Notes under the pieces: generated by a model | Seen by the model: the letters and a program-made list of their open reading frames with translations, nothing else | What the model was told of the DNA's origin: nothing | The model's database searches: none | Position numbers and translations under genes: made by a program | Source of the DNA: Ricinus communis | Lineage: Eukaryota > Streptophyta > Magnoliopsida > Malpighiales > Euphorbiaceae | Reading direction: 5' to 3' | Length of the DNA: 64,000 bases | Assembly (NCBI RefSeq): GCF_019578655.1 | Contig: NC_063259.1 | Location: 29,871,277 to 29,935,276 of the forward strand | Shown: one piece after another, positions 47,220 through 58,059 of the stretch | Position numbering within the stretch: position 1 is the stretch's first letter | Layout: each line of letters begins with the position of its first letter

Positions 47220-49496
47220 TAAGCAATCTCCTCTGGACTTGGTCGTCGTCTGGCCTGTCATATTAGTGGGGTGGCCTTCGGGAATAGGGTGGTTGTATAG
47301 CTGAAGGCTATATTCTCATTTTGTAACAAAATAATTAATTTAAAAAAGAAAAAAGAAAAAAAAGAGAAAGAAGGGAAAAGGAACATGAAGTTTTTTACTC
47401 GATTAACGAAGGGGAATTGGAGTAATAAGTTGGAGAATTAAGGACCTATTATATTTAGTGCTGACTTATTTTTTGATTTCCAAGTGTTGACTTATTTACT
47501 AAAAGTATTTAATTATACTTGGATCTGTAAGTAAATATAGTAGAGTTGAATATATATATATATATATATATATAATTGTTTCGATGTCTGGAAGTGTAAG
47601 GTTATCGTTGCGGTGACGCTAGGTTAGCAACCATTCCTAATTCTTTACTTTCAATTTTTGAATTGCCTTTATTTTCTCTGCAGAACAAATTAAGCTCACT
47701 GCGTTGCAACTTGCAATACCCCGCAAATATTGCATGTTTCCCTTTTTCCATCTTCCAACTTTGGCTCAACCTAATTTAAAAACTGGCCATTTTGCTATTT
47801 CTGGCGCCAGGAGAGAGATACGTTCAATGGAATAATCTCTTTCTGCTCAACCTAATTTAAAAACTTAGTATGAAAATTCTAATTTAGGATGACTAGCAAG
47901 TATTTATCCAATAAATTCTTGAATATTTTATTTTTAAATGTTTAAAGTCATATGCAGAATGCATTAGTATATATTGTATGAGAACACAGTGTAAATTGGA
48001 GTTAACATAGATATCCTTTTTGTACAGTGGAAGGAACAAATGGGAATCAAATTGAATCATGTACATGCACACTGTATTAAAATCGAATATACTAGGATGG
48101 GTAATTTAAAAAAGAAGATTCACGATATTCTTCTGTAACAGTATTCGTTTTGCATATTCTTTCAAAGCATATGCTATCTTGCAGATAGTACTTCACTATA
48201 TCACTACATCCCATTCCCCCGCTAATATTTTTATTTTTTATTTTTTATTTTTCTATCTTTCTTTTATACATAATGCCCCCAGTTCGTCCCTCATAGGATC
48301 ATGGATGAGCGGATCTAAGCAACTAAGTAAATATATATTAAATCAAATAAATAATGGGAGTATAGTAACTTAGTCAGACGTGTCTTTATTGGAATTCTTG
48401 ATATTCGTGATCATTTTTTTTTTATTGAATTCGATAACTGGACAAGTAAAAGAGTTATTTCACACTTAAGATTTTCTTGTTGGAAATAAAACAAAAAACT
48501 GTTCAATTTCTTTATTACATTTGCTTTCTTTGGCTACTGATGATATCCACCCTCCATGTTCATTTGTTTTTTTTTTTTTTTATTTATTAAAAATAGACTT
48601 TTAGATATGTTTTGCTGTTGATATTTAGGGTTTAAGTTTTATTATATTACTTATGTTTAATTTGGGTAAAAAATTATACATCTTTGTTTATGAAAGTATT
48701 TTTAATCTCCATGAGGAATGTAGAGTATTTTCAGTCTTCCCACATAAAAATTTTAGAAAAGATTTTGTTGATACATTTCATATAATTTGACTTATTAAAA
48801 AGATGAAGAAATCAATTAAGTGGAATGTGCTGAATCCGCGTGGAAGGCAATGTGAAATTTCCAGCGACTAAACCTATAGATAGGATCCAATTAAATTAAC
48901 TAATTAAGTTTTGAATTTTGAATATTGTTCGATCACCAAAAAAAAATAATAATAATAAGAAAAAAGGTTCTGACTATGGTTCCAGCAAAATTTGTTCGAC
49001 TAGGCCGGCCTGCATACCCATTTTGCAGATTTATTTTTTAGTTTTTGGTTCTTATTTTGTAGAAATTTGTTGCTTCTTAATTAACTGGGACGGGACAGTA
49101 CTGGTCACTGGCCGAGTCCAACCACTAGGCCACTACCCTTTTCCTCAAATCTCACTTGAACAAATTACTAATCAAGAAAATTGAATTAAATACTCCAAAT
49201 CTAGCCCTCTGTAACTTCCTATTTATCATAACAATCCAGCTCATATATTGAACTTTTATACTTTCCTTTTCAAACTCCTACCCTAATTTTGTGTTAATAT
49301 AATAACACTTGCGAAAATAAATAAAAAACTCCCTCGCACTCATGATCAACTTAATTTTAAACCTATTTCTCTTCAACCCCAGTCCTCTCTCTCTCTCTCT
49401 TTCAACTTTTAATTCTCTTAATCCCAAAAACTACGATAAATAGAGAAACAGACTACCCAGAAAAACCCACCAGTAGCTGCACAAAATTACCTAATT
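47220..49496. other. Spacer and PMT gene promoter/leader
   Basis: It contains a (TA)n microsatellite near 47550-47573 and poly-T runs. The last 300 bases are probably promoter and leader of the methyltransferase gene, with a (CT)n run near 49386-49401. No gene was recognised. Confidence 0.45.
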
Positions 49497-52400
49497 ATGG
49501 CTGGTGCTGACCTTGAATATCATCCCACATCGAAGCCTTCCAAACCCTTCATGGCCAAAATGTTTCCATTCTCTTTCAAAAGGAAGAATCTTTTCTCTCT
49601 ACTTCTTATTTCCTTCCTCTGCATCTTCTGTTATCTCTTCGGCCTCTGGCAACGAGCTGGTAGCTTTACTCTTAGTACCACCACCACCAATACTATCGTT
49701 TCAATCCCATGTAAGCCGACCACCACCGCCACCAACAACAAGAAACAAGAAGAACCGCTCGACTTTGTGCCCCATCATGTCGCACAAGATGGAGGGGTCA
49801 CCGTAGCGCCAGAGGTCAAAATCTACCCTCCGTGTAACGTGAACTTTAGTGAGTACACGCCATGTGAGGACGACAATAGATCGTTGAGGTTTAATAGACG
49901 CCAACTTATCTATAGAGAGAGGCACTGCCCCGAAACATATGAGAAAATAAAATGCCGTATCCCAGCTCCTTACGGGTACAAGAACCCGTTTACATGGCCT
50001 GCCAGCCGTAACTTTGCCTGGTATGCTAATGTGCCTCATAAGCATCTTACTGTGGAGAAAGCAGTGCAGAATTGGATTAGATATGAAGGTGACCGTTTCA
50101 GATTTCCTGGAGGAGGGACTATGTTTCCTAATGGTGCTGATGCTTATATTGATGATATTGGAAAATTGATTAATCTTAACGACGGGTCAATCAGGACCGC
50201 CATTGATACTGGATGTGGGGTAAGCTTGATTTATTTATTTATTTTTTCATATATTCCTAGTTTACTTTTAGAGTATATACCTCGTTTTTATTTAGGAAGT
50301 CTCTGATATGAGATTGTTATGCGAGTCATTATAGGAAAAGAATGGTGAAATTTTCTTCGCTAGAAATGTACAGTTTAAAGAATTTCAGTAGAGTTATTTA
50401 AGGGACGGAGGGGTTATTTTATCCAATATTTAGATTGGATGTCATCTTTATTATGACAAAAATCTAAAACAGCGGCTAGAGACGTGGAGTTTAATTTTAG
50501 ATTCTGGTCTTAAGTAGGAAACTAGGAGGGAATTTGATATATTTTCGTTTTATGGTAAGTTAAAGAAACTTGACAAACTTCTGCTGAAGTGCATATCTTT
50601 TCCTGACAAAGGGAATTAAATGTATGGATTAATTATAGTATAGTTATCCAATTGAATAGATTGGGTTTCACCCGAAAATCTAAATGTCACTTTCATGTGC
50701 AGTATTGACTAATAAGTATCTTATTATTGGATAATGGATCAAGAAATTGGAAATTTATATTTGAATTTACAATCCCCATTTTGTGCTGTAGCCAAGGTAG
50801 AAATCCAACGACTTAATTAATTATTAATTCTCGAGGCTGTAAAATTTAATATTTGAGTGTCGTTTCGATCCCTATCTACAGGAGACGATCGACTTTTTTA
50901 GTCAATAAGCCATGAATTTAGAAAACCTTGTTATGCTAAAATTATTTAATTAGAATGTGTAATAATAAATGCAGGTAGCAAGTTGGGGTGCGTACCTTCT
51001 GTCACGCAACATACTAACAATGTCATTTGCACCAAGAGATACCCATGAAGCCCAAGTTCAATTTGCACTAGAAAGGGGTGTTCCTGCTTTAATCGGTGTT
51101 CTTGCCTCCAAAAGACTCCCTTACCCATCCACAGCTTTCGACATGGCCCATTGCTCTCGCTGCCTTATTCCATGGGCTGACCTTGGTATGCATTTTATCT
51201 TTATCTTTTCATAGGTGATAATGTGACATTAATTTTGACATTGTTATATTATTTAATGCAACAGAGGGGCTGTTTCTAATTGAAGTTGATAGAGTTCTCC
51301 GGCCGGGTGGATACTGGATTCTTTCCGGCCCTCCCATCCGGTGGAAGAAATATTGGAAAGGTTGGGAGAGAACAAAGGAAGATTTGAATGCCGAACAGAC
51401 CAAAATTGAGAATGTAGCTAAGAGCCTGTGCTGGAAAAAATTGGTAGAGAAGGATGACATTGCTATTTGGCAAAAGCCACTCAATCACTTAAATTGCAAA
51501 ATTAACAGGAATATTACACAGAATCCACCTTTCTGTCCCAGAGATCAGGATCCTGACAAAGCCTGGTGCGTATGCTTATCAAGGGCAAGCTTGATTAGTG
51601 GTTAAATAATTAATCTGATTTCAAATTCTTAATTATCTTCTGCAGGTACACAAAGTTGGAGACATGTTTGAGTAACTTGCCCGAGGTATCAAACAACCAA
51701 GAAATTGCAGGTGGAAAATTGAAGAAGTGGCCTGAAAGATTAAATGCTGTCCCACCAAGAATTAGTAGAGGATCAGTTAAAGGATTGACGGCAGAAAATT
51801 TCCAGAAAGACATAAAACTATGGACTAAGAGGGTGCAATATTATAAAACTGTTAATAACCAATTAGGACAAGCTGGAAGATACAGAAACCTTTTGGACAT
51901 GAACGCTCAGTTAGGTGGATTTGCTGCTGCTCTAATTGATCTACCAGTTTGGGCAATGAATGTTATTCCTGTCCAAGCCAAGGTCAATACTCTTGGAGTC
52001 ATTTATGAACGAGGATTAATTGGGACATATCAGGATTGGTAAGCCAGAACTCTCACATGTCCTTTTGATTTGCAGAGTAATTAAGGGGACTTTTAAAATT
52101 TAATTCCTTTTTCACTTTGAAATAACTAAGTCGGCGAGATTTTATTTTCACTAGATTAATTTTGTACATTGATGTGGCACAACTTTTGCTATGGTCTTTA
52201 ATGTTTGTCAGGTGTGAAGCAATGTCTACTTATCCAAGAACGTATGATTTAATTCACGCTGATTTGGTGTTTAGCCTCTACCAGGGCAGGTAATTGCCAA
52301 TTTAATGTTTTAATTACTTTGCAATATCCTAATTAAAAAAAAAAAAACCCGAAAATTAGCTTCTTTACATGCATTAGACTTGCAAAGACGTGACTTGTAT

Positions 52401-52654
52401 GGTTTTACAGATGTGAAATGGAAGATATTTTGTTGGAGATGGACAGAATTCTGAGACCTGAAGGGAGTGTGATATTTAGAGATGATGTTGACATGTTGGT
52501 GAAGATAAAAAGAATAACCGATGGGTTAAATTGGGAAAGTCAAATTGTTGACCATGAGGATGGACCTCTTGAGAGAGAAAAGCTTCTTTTTGCAGTGAAG
52601 TCGTATTGGACAGCTCCCGCTGCTGCTGATCAAAATGGGTCTAATTCTTCTTAA
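49497..52654 (+). CDS. Probable methyltransferase PMT (Golgi, pectin-type, DUF248)
   Basis: Type II Golgi membrane protein of the plant putative methyltransferase family (QUASIMODO2/PMT), implicated in methyl-esterifying pectin during wall polysaccharide synthesis. Six exons: 49497-50219, 50975-51185, 51265-51565, 51646-52038, 52212-52289 and 52411-52654, all GT-AG and in phase, giving 649 aa. A short cytosolic tail and a transmembrane segment ([19 protein letters not shown], about residues 32-50) precede a Thr/Pro-rich stem. The methyltransferase part then runs from [16 protein letters not shown] through [19 protein letters not shown], the SAM motif ([16 protein letters not shown], about 235-250), [28 protein letters not shown] and [16 protein letters not shown] to the second half ([36 protein letters not shown]). 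The long first intron is 755 bp. It most resembles the PMT15-20 clade. Intact; substrate inferred from the family. Confidence 0.94.
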
Positions 52655-53054
52655 AGGGATACATTTACTTTGCTTTCAGTTTAGATTTTTGTTCTATTTA
52701 GATTTATAGCGGCAGCCAATCTAATTAACTGATGGCATAACCGTGCACACATGCTTAGATTATCCAGATTAAGTTACACCTGAATAGGACATAGGTTAGC
52801 CTGTTTTCATTTTCTTTTGTCACTCAAGTGTTTGTATTGATCTTATCTATGTTTCTGATATTTGCTTAGTTGTAGCCAGATATTCCAGTGTTGGTAAACA
52901 TGAATACAAATATTTTCTATTTGTTTTGAAAAATAGTGTTTCTTATCCTACTGCCAATTAAGGAAGCTGAAATACACTGCAGTACGTCTGAATTTGTTCT
53001 AAACATGGAAAAGAAATGAAATGATCTAACCAATTTGGAGGCCAATACAATAAC
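52655..53054. other. PMT 3' UTR and spacer
   Basis: It contains the probable 3' UTR of the methyltransferase gene and a short spacer. No other feature was seen. Confidence 0.5.
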
Positions 53055-53140
53055 GATGAGCTCAGGATTTGTATTAGGTGACTCACGCAAAAGCTCAACT
53101 ACATCTGTCTCGCCACCAGCTACAAATTAAGCTTCACTGC
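53055..53140 (+). promoter_or_regulatory. Core promoter block of lipid-transfer-like gene 2
   Basis: It shares GATGAGCTC...AAGCTCAACTACATCTGTCT with 33706-33790. The TATA position holds CTACAAATTAAG instead of CTATAAATTG, a weaker box, so the two copies may differ in strength. Confidence 0.65.
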
Positions 53141-53215
53141 ATAACAATTCGAACATAAGAGAAAAGAGATCAAAAGAAAGAAAAAAAAAAGGAACGAAAA
53201 TACTACTCATTGGCC

Positions 53216-53497
53216 ATGGCAGCTCCCAAGTTCTTGCAAGCAGCACTACTTCTCTTGATAATTGCAGTTGCGGTGCAGACCCAGGAAGCTCAATCACAGA
53301 CTTGTCCAAGCCAGCTGAATAGCCTGAACGTATGCGCACCCTTTGTGGTGCCTGGTGCGACTAATACCAACCCAAATGCGGAATGTTGTAGTGCACTTCA
53401 ATCAGTCGAACACGACTGCCTCTGCAACACACTCAGGATTGCGGCTCGCCTTCCTTCCCAGTGCAATCTCGCACCTGTAAACTGCGGCAACTGGTAA
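53216..53497 (+). CDS. Eight-cysteine lipid-transfer-like secreted protein, copy 2
   Basis: Duplicate of the gene at 33857, with the same superfamily and predicted role. The ATG at 53216 gives MAAPKFLQAALLLLIIAVAV, a signal peptide ending near SQ; a TTG six bases upstream is not a likely start. The eight cysteines are all kept (TCP, NVC, ECC, CLC, QC, NC), and the SQLNSLNVCAPFVVPGA region is nearly identical to copy 1. Unspliced, the frame ends CGNW at TAA 53497 (93 aa). However, a donor at 53494 (CTG|GTAATT) and an acceptor ending at 53615 (AATGCAG|AGC) would join TG to A and make a TGA directly after CGN (92 aa), ending exactly like copy 1. Confidence 0.92.
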   Translation: MAAPKFLQAALLLLIIAVAVQTQEAQSQTCPSQLNSLNVCAPFVVPGATNTNPNAECCSALQSVEHDCLCNTLRIAARLPSQCNLAPVNCGNW

Positions 53498-54328
53498 TTA
53501 ACATATTTTTTTTAGAAAAAGAAAAGAAAGAAATTGGCAATTGCAAATACATTATGCATTCTTTTAACTGATTCGTTTTCATTTTTCTTTCGTTCCTTTT
53601 TTTTTTTTAATGCAGAGCACAAGTACATGCATGAAGGCAGTGCAAAAGAATGGTCAAGGAATAATGTCGGATAGGGAATTAAAATTTAGGTATCATGGTC
53701 TTACATTTTACTTTCTTTACCTAAATGTATCCCGATCTGCGGGCAAGCAAATAGTTCATGTCAAGAAATAAATAAAACCTGAGTATCTTTTAGTATTTAA
53801 TAAACAGTTAACTGTGTTGCAATATATGGGTGGATAGTGCAATTTCTAGAATGGCAGTGCGAGATTAGAAACACGAATATGGAAAGACAATTAATCGCAA
53901 ATTTTAGCAGTAATTCACATGATGATGGATCTAGCCTAACTGACATGCCATAAAATGGAACTGATAATGGATTCAAAGGGCTTCAGAATATATGAGTAAA
54001 TAATGTCATATTGAATATGGCCCTTTGACCTCTGATGAACATGTGTTGTTAGTTAAACTGCTGGAGGAGAATGAACGACCACAAGGTATCACGTTGTATA
54101 TCATGCAATTTTTTGGGTCCAAAACTATAGGATTTCTGAAAAAGAAAAACCATTAAGGACATAGGTAGTTACATTTGGGAATGAAGAAAGCCGGTGGAGG
54201 AAATGGAGGATTGTGCATGCAAATCAGGGATCAGAAGTGGAGGGAAATTATCTGGCCTTAGAAAGAAATATTGCTGAAGGAAAGAATGTTGAGACAGGAA
54301 ACTTGGTTGATGAGGATGAGGGTCAAAT
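53498..54328. other. 3' UTR intron and spacer
   Basis: 53494-53615 is a likely intron next to the stop. Transcribed sequence probably runs on to about 53790. The rest has no recognised feature up to the hAT MITE. Confidence 0.45.
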
Positions 54329-54336
54329 GAATTGGC

Positions 54337-54840
54337 TAGACCTGATCATGGGCCGGGCCTGACCGGGCTTGACTTTATTTTGAACAAGTTCGAGAATTTT
54401 TTAATATCTCTCAGCCCAAGCCCGAACCTGAATTTTTTTTAAAAAGCTCGGTCCGGCTCGACTAATTGTTAAACCTGTAAATTTGGGTCGGGTCTGGGCG
54501 TGTTTGGGTCGGACTTGAGTTTAGTTTTATTTAAATATATTATTAATAACAATAAAATTATAGACAAAAATAATAGGTGTTAAGTGGTATGTAGTACTTA
54601 ATTATAAGTTAAAGGTCACAAGTTCAAATGCTAGATATGACATTTTTTTTTCCTAATTAAACTAAATATCGGGCCGGACCGGGTCGGGTTTGGGTGTTTA
54701 TATAAAAGCCCAAGCCCGGTCCGAAGACTACTGACTTTTTTCGGGTTCGGGCCAGGCTGGGCTTGTATACAAAATTTATTGTCCAAGTCCGGCCCGAAAA
54801 GTGCGGGCCGGGCGGATACCCAGGCCCATGAACAGGTCTA
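54337..54840. mobile_element. hAT-type MITE with perfect 8-bp target duplication
   Basis: The ends are inverted repeats: left TAGACCTGATCATGGGCC and reverse-complemented right TAGACCTGTTCATGGGCC. The flanks carry the identical 8-bp sequence GAATTGGC (54329-54336 and 54841-54848), the target size of hAT transposons. The 504-bp body has GC-rich arms (GGGCCGG repeats) and an AT-rich centre with no ORF, so it is non-autonomous. The 8-bp match makes the boundaries firm. Confidence 0.93.
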
Positions 54841-54848
54841 GAATTGGC

Positions 54849-56981
54849 TAATACCTTTAAACCAAAAAAGTAAAAGAATGGATGGAAATACAGATGTAAC
54901 TAACTAGCATGGTTACTGGGCTGGATGTGGTCCAAATCTAAGAATTAATTTTGGATTCGTAAGATCGACCATCAACAGAAGACTCCAGGCCAGCCGAGAC
55001 CAGTGAACGTGTTAAGCTACAATAGGTTATTGCAGCATGCGTGAATTACTGACTCAATAAATAGATCAAACAGAGGGTTGGACCAATTTATATAGTCTAA
55101 AAATCAATCCTTAAATGTTATTAGCCAATTTTTAAAAGTCCTGAATCGGACGTTAGTTTCGTCCACTTGATTGTATGAAAATTTTATATTTAGGTCTAAA
55201 GATTCAACCCAGTATTATTATTCCATTTCATTTTATTTTTAAATGATTTTAGAATCTAAAGAGAAAAGATATTTAATTTCAAGTGTGATTATAATACGAA
55301 TAAGCTCGAGTTGTTAAGAAATTGTATTTAAAAGCCACTAATAATAAAATTAAAAATACAACTTTTAGACTTAGTCCTTATACTTGAAGGACCTTAAAAC
55401 TGGAGAGTGGTCCCTGACTACCAGACAGTAGCCTGGCAGTTGAGAGATACTGTGTTCGAAAAGTCATCTTACTGTAAAGTAATAACTCAAAGTCTACTGC
55501 CAACACAATGGCCACAGAAGGCAAATGACACTTTTTCTTATATAGTCTATTACTTGTAGATATATATATTCTTGTACCATACTAGATTTGACTTTAATTT
55601 GGTGGTATTATTTGTTAAAAGTATCAAAATTATTGGCAAATTAATATCTAAGAATCAAAGTTGAGTTGAATTAAGCAATATCTGTAAAGATCCTTTTGGT
55701 TTAAGATTGTGAATGAGAATGGAAATAGAAATGAGAATGAAGAGAAATATAACTATTTTATATGTTGTTTGGTTTAGTATGGAATGAATATCAAATTCAT
55801 TTATCATTAATACTTACTAATAGTTAAGAGAATAGTTATATTTAATTTGTAATTACTATACGTAATAAATATATAAAAATAATATTTATTTAATTGACAA
55901 ATTATTATTTCATTTATTTGATTATTTATAATTGATCTTACTTAATTCCCATGTAAAACAATTTTTCATTTCTTAAGAAGGAAAAGAAAATGCGTGAATT
56001 TCAATGATGGGATAATTCCATTTTAATTTCAAAATAATTTTTTTTATGAACTAAGCACCAAAATAGGTGCCATTCATTCTCATTGCATTCTCACCTTTTC
56101 TTTTCACAAACAAACCACTTCTAAACGAAAGTAAACATTAATTACAAGCTACAGTATCTCCAAGTTAAAAGAAAACTTCAAGTATTAGGGTACTAGGGCA
56201 TTTGATTTTATCAATGGTTCATATTAACCTTGAAATAGGCAATTTAATTGTCAATCTACGTGCTATGTGTATTACCACCCACTCACTTTTAGCTCAATTC
56301 TTGTCTTTAAGCAACTAATTAGTTGCTTGCATATAAGGCCCATAAGTCCTCACCAGATACAAAAACAAGTAAATCACCAAATCAAAGTTAACATTTATAA
56401 GGACTACATTATTGCCCTAACAAAATGTTTAGTTACTCATCATTCAAGGGTTCATAATTAGAATAAATAGAAAGTCAATTTAATAATCATCACAAGAGAA
56501 AAATTCAAGAAAATGGGGATTGAGAATACTCTAAGATGAAGTTGTAGCTTCACCCAAGCTTGCAAGTCTCTAAACTTGTTGTTCTCCTAACCTTCTTCAC
56601 TTGCTATTACACTAAGATGAATTCTAGCTTGTCAAATCACCTTTCTATTAATGAAATTTTGGCTCAAAACCCTAAAAAAGAAGTGTGTAGAGAACGTATT
56701 TCAACTGAGGAAGAAGTTTACGACGCTAATCCAACCAATCTTGCATGCACAAAGGAAAAAAGCTACTAGTTTATCTCTTCATCAAATCAAGTTAGACAAA
56801 GGTCCATAATGAAGTTTCAATCAATTCATTTTCCTTGATATTTAAGTAAAATATGCTAGACATTCTCTCATACAATTATGGAACTCCGTATCAAGTGGTT
56901 ATGTTACTATTTTAGTTACTTTTAGGCGATTTCAATGAAATGAAGACCCTAATTTAATGTGTTTCTAGCATAGATTTTCCT
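54849..56981. other. AT-rich spacer
   Basis: No confident gene. Short ORFs near 56267-56461 and 56560-56769 have no recognisable family and no promoter or splice context. A stretch at about 55420-55560 has short A-box/B-box-like runs (GTAGCCTGGCAGTTGAG, GTGTTCGAAA) but does not fold as a tRNA by eye. Confidence 0.45.
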
Positions 56982-57296
56982 TTTTTTTTTTGTTAAAGGA
57001 AGATCAAAACTATATTAAAAAAGGGAATCCCTAAGAAAGTCGGGGACTTCCACCCAAACATCAGAGCAAGCATTAAAACGGGAGCTCCTTGTTAGAACAT
57101 GGGCAACCCCATTTCCTTGCCTTTTAACAAAAGAAACGTTGAAATCTTGAATAGGCTCGGCAATTTTTTTAGAAAGAGAAATGATGATGCCAAACTCTGT
57201 AACATCCACTGAAGCACTATTAAAAGCATCAACCACCAACTTCGGGTCCAGCTCAAAGACGACGTGGCTATACTGTCCATGTTTGATCCAAGACAA
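56982..57296 (-). mobile_element. LINE 3'-end remnant (RNase H C-terminal half) with poly-A
   Basis: A minus-strand frame (57296-57015) reads SWIKHGQYSHVVFELDPKLV, VTEFGIIISLSKKI, VSFVKRQGNGVAHVLTRSS and VWVEVPDFL: the second half of the RNase H-like domain of plant LINEs. On the minus strand it is followed by an A run at about 56981-56991, consistent with a retrotransposed poly-A tail. It is 5'-truncated; related sequence may reach about 57400 in another frame. Confidence 0.7.
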
Positions 57297-57571
57297 AGCT
57301 CACAGTTACACTTGAGCCAAACCTTATCATTGCTTAATGGTTTCATCAGTCCCATATCAAAGGAGAGAACTTTTGTGATTCTATTTGAACCTTTAACCAG
57401 TTGCACCTTTATTTTCTTTTATTATTTCTCATGGTTTTTATTGAAAAATTCACTTTCAGTTTAAAATAAAAACTGGCATTGAAAATTCCATGGAAGATCT
57501 GAAGAAAAAATAAAAGATGAAGTTCAAAACACATAAAATATAAATAAATAAGTAAATGAAATAAGTTAGCA

Positions 57572-57917
57572 ATGGTCGAAGCTACTGACCTGGAAGGTGG
57601 TATTACCACAGAGCCTCATTCTCTGCAATGGTCTCCCCCTCCGATCGATTGTATCAAAATTAACTTTGATGCAGACTATTGCAAAGATCAGAAAGTTGGT
57701 ACAATGGGTGCCATTGGTCATGATCGTAGAGCTGTAATGCAAGGCTGGTGCGATGAAGTGTTAGTTAGAGTTTTATGACCCTTTAATTCAAGAAATAATG
57801 GCACTTTGGGAAATGGGATGGTCTTCTATCATGAAGGTCGTTACCAGAATGGCTAGCCAAAGGAAATGTGATATTGCAAATTTTCAGATATTTTATCCCT
57901 CTCTTAGCAATTTCTAA
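57572..57917 (+). mobile_element. RNase H-like fragment (N-terminal half), plus strand
   Basis: The frame 57572-57778 contains LQWSPPPIDCIKINFDADYC and GTMGAIGHDRRAVMQGW, the first half of the same LINE-type RNase H-like domain. After a frameshift near 57770 it continues with IQEIMALWEMGWSSIMKVV to a stop near 57917. It lies head-to-head with the fragment at 56982-57296. No start, tail or target duplication was found. Confidence 0.65.
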
Positions 57918-58059
57918 GATGTTACTTTCATTTTATACCTATATCTATTAACCATTTGACCCATCGTATTTCGGATAAAGATTGAATTTCTTTTCCGAAT
58001 TTATATTTAATAGTTGAATATATATAATTTAAATTTTTCAGTAAATAATTTATTAAATT

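Noticed and set aside
53210..53215. TTG start for lipid-transfer gene 2
   Set aside because: Non-ATG start; the ATG at 53216 yields a normal signal peptide matching copy 1.
55420..55560. Possible SINE or tRNA gene from A-box/B-box-like runs
   Set aside because: Box spacing is too short, no cloverleaf can be drawn, and no poly-A tail or target duplication was found.
56267..56769. Two small plus-strand ORFs
   Set aside because: Short, with low-information sequence and no splice, promoter or family support.
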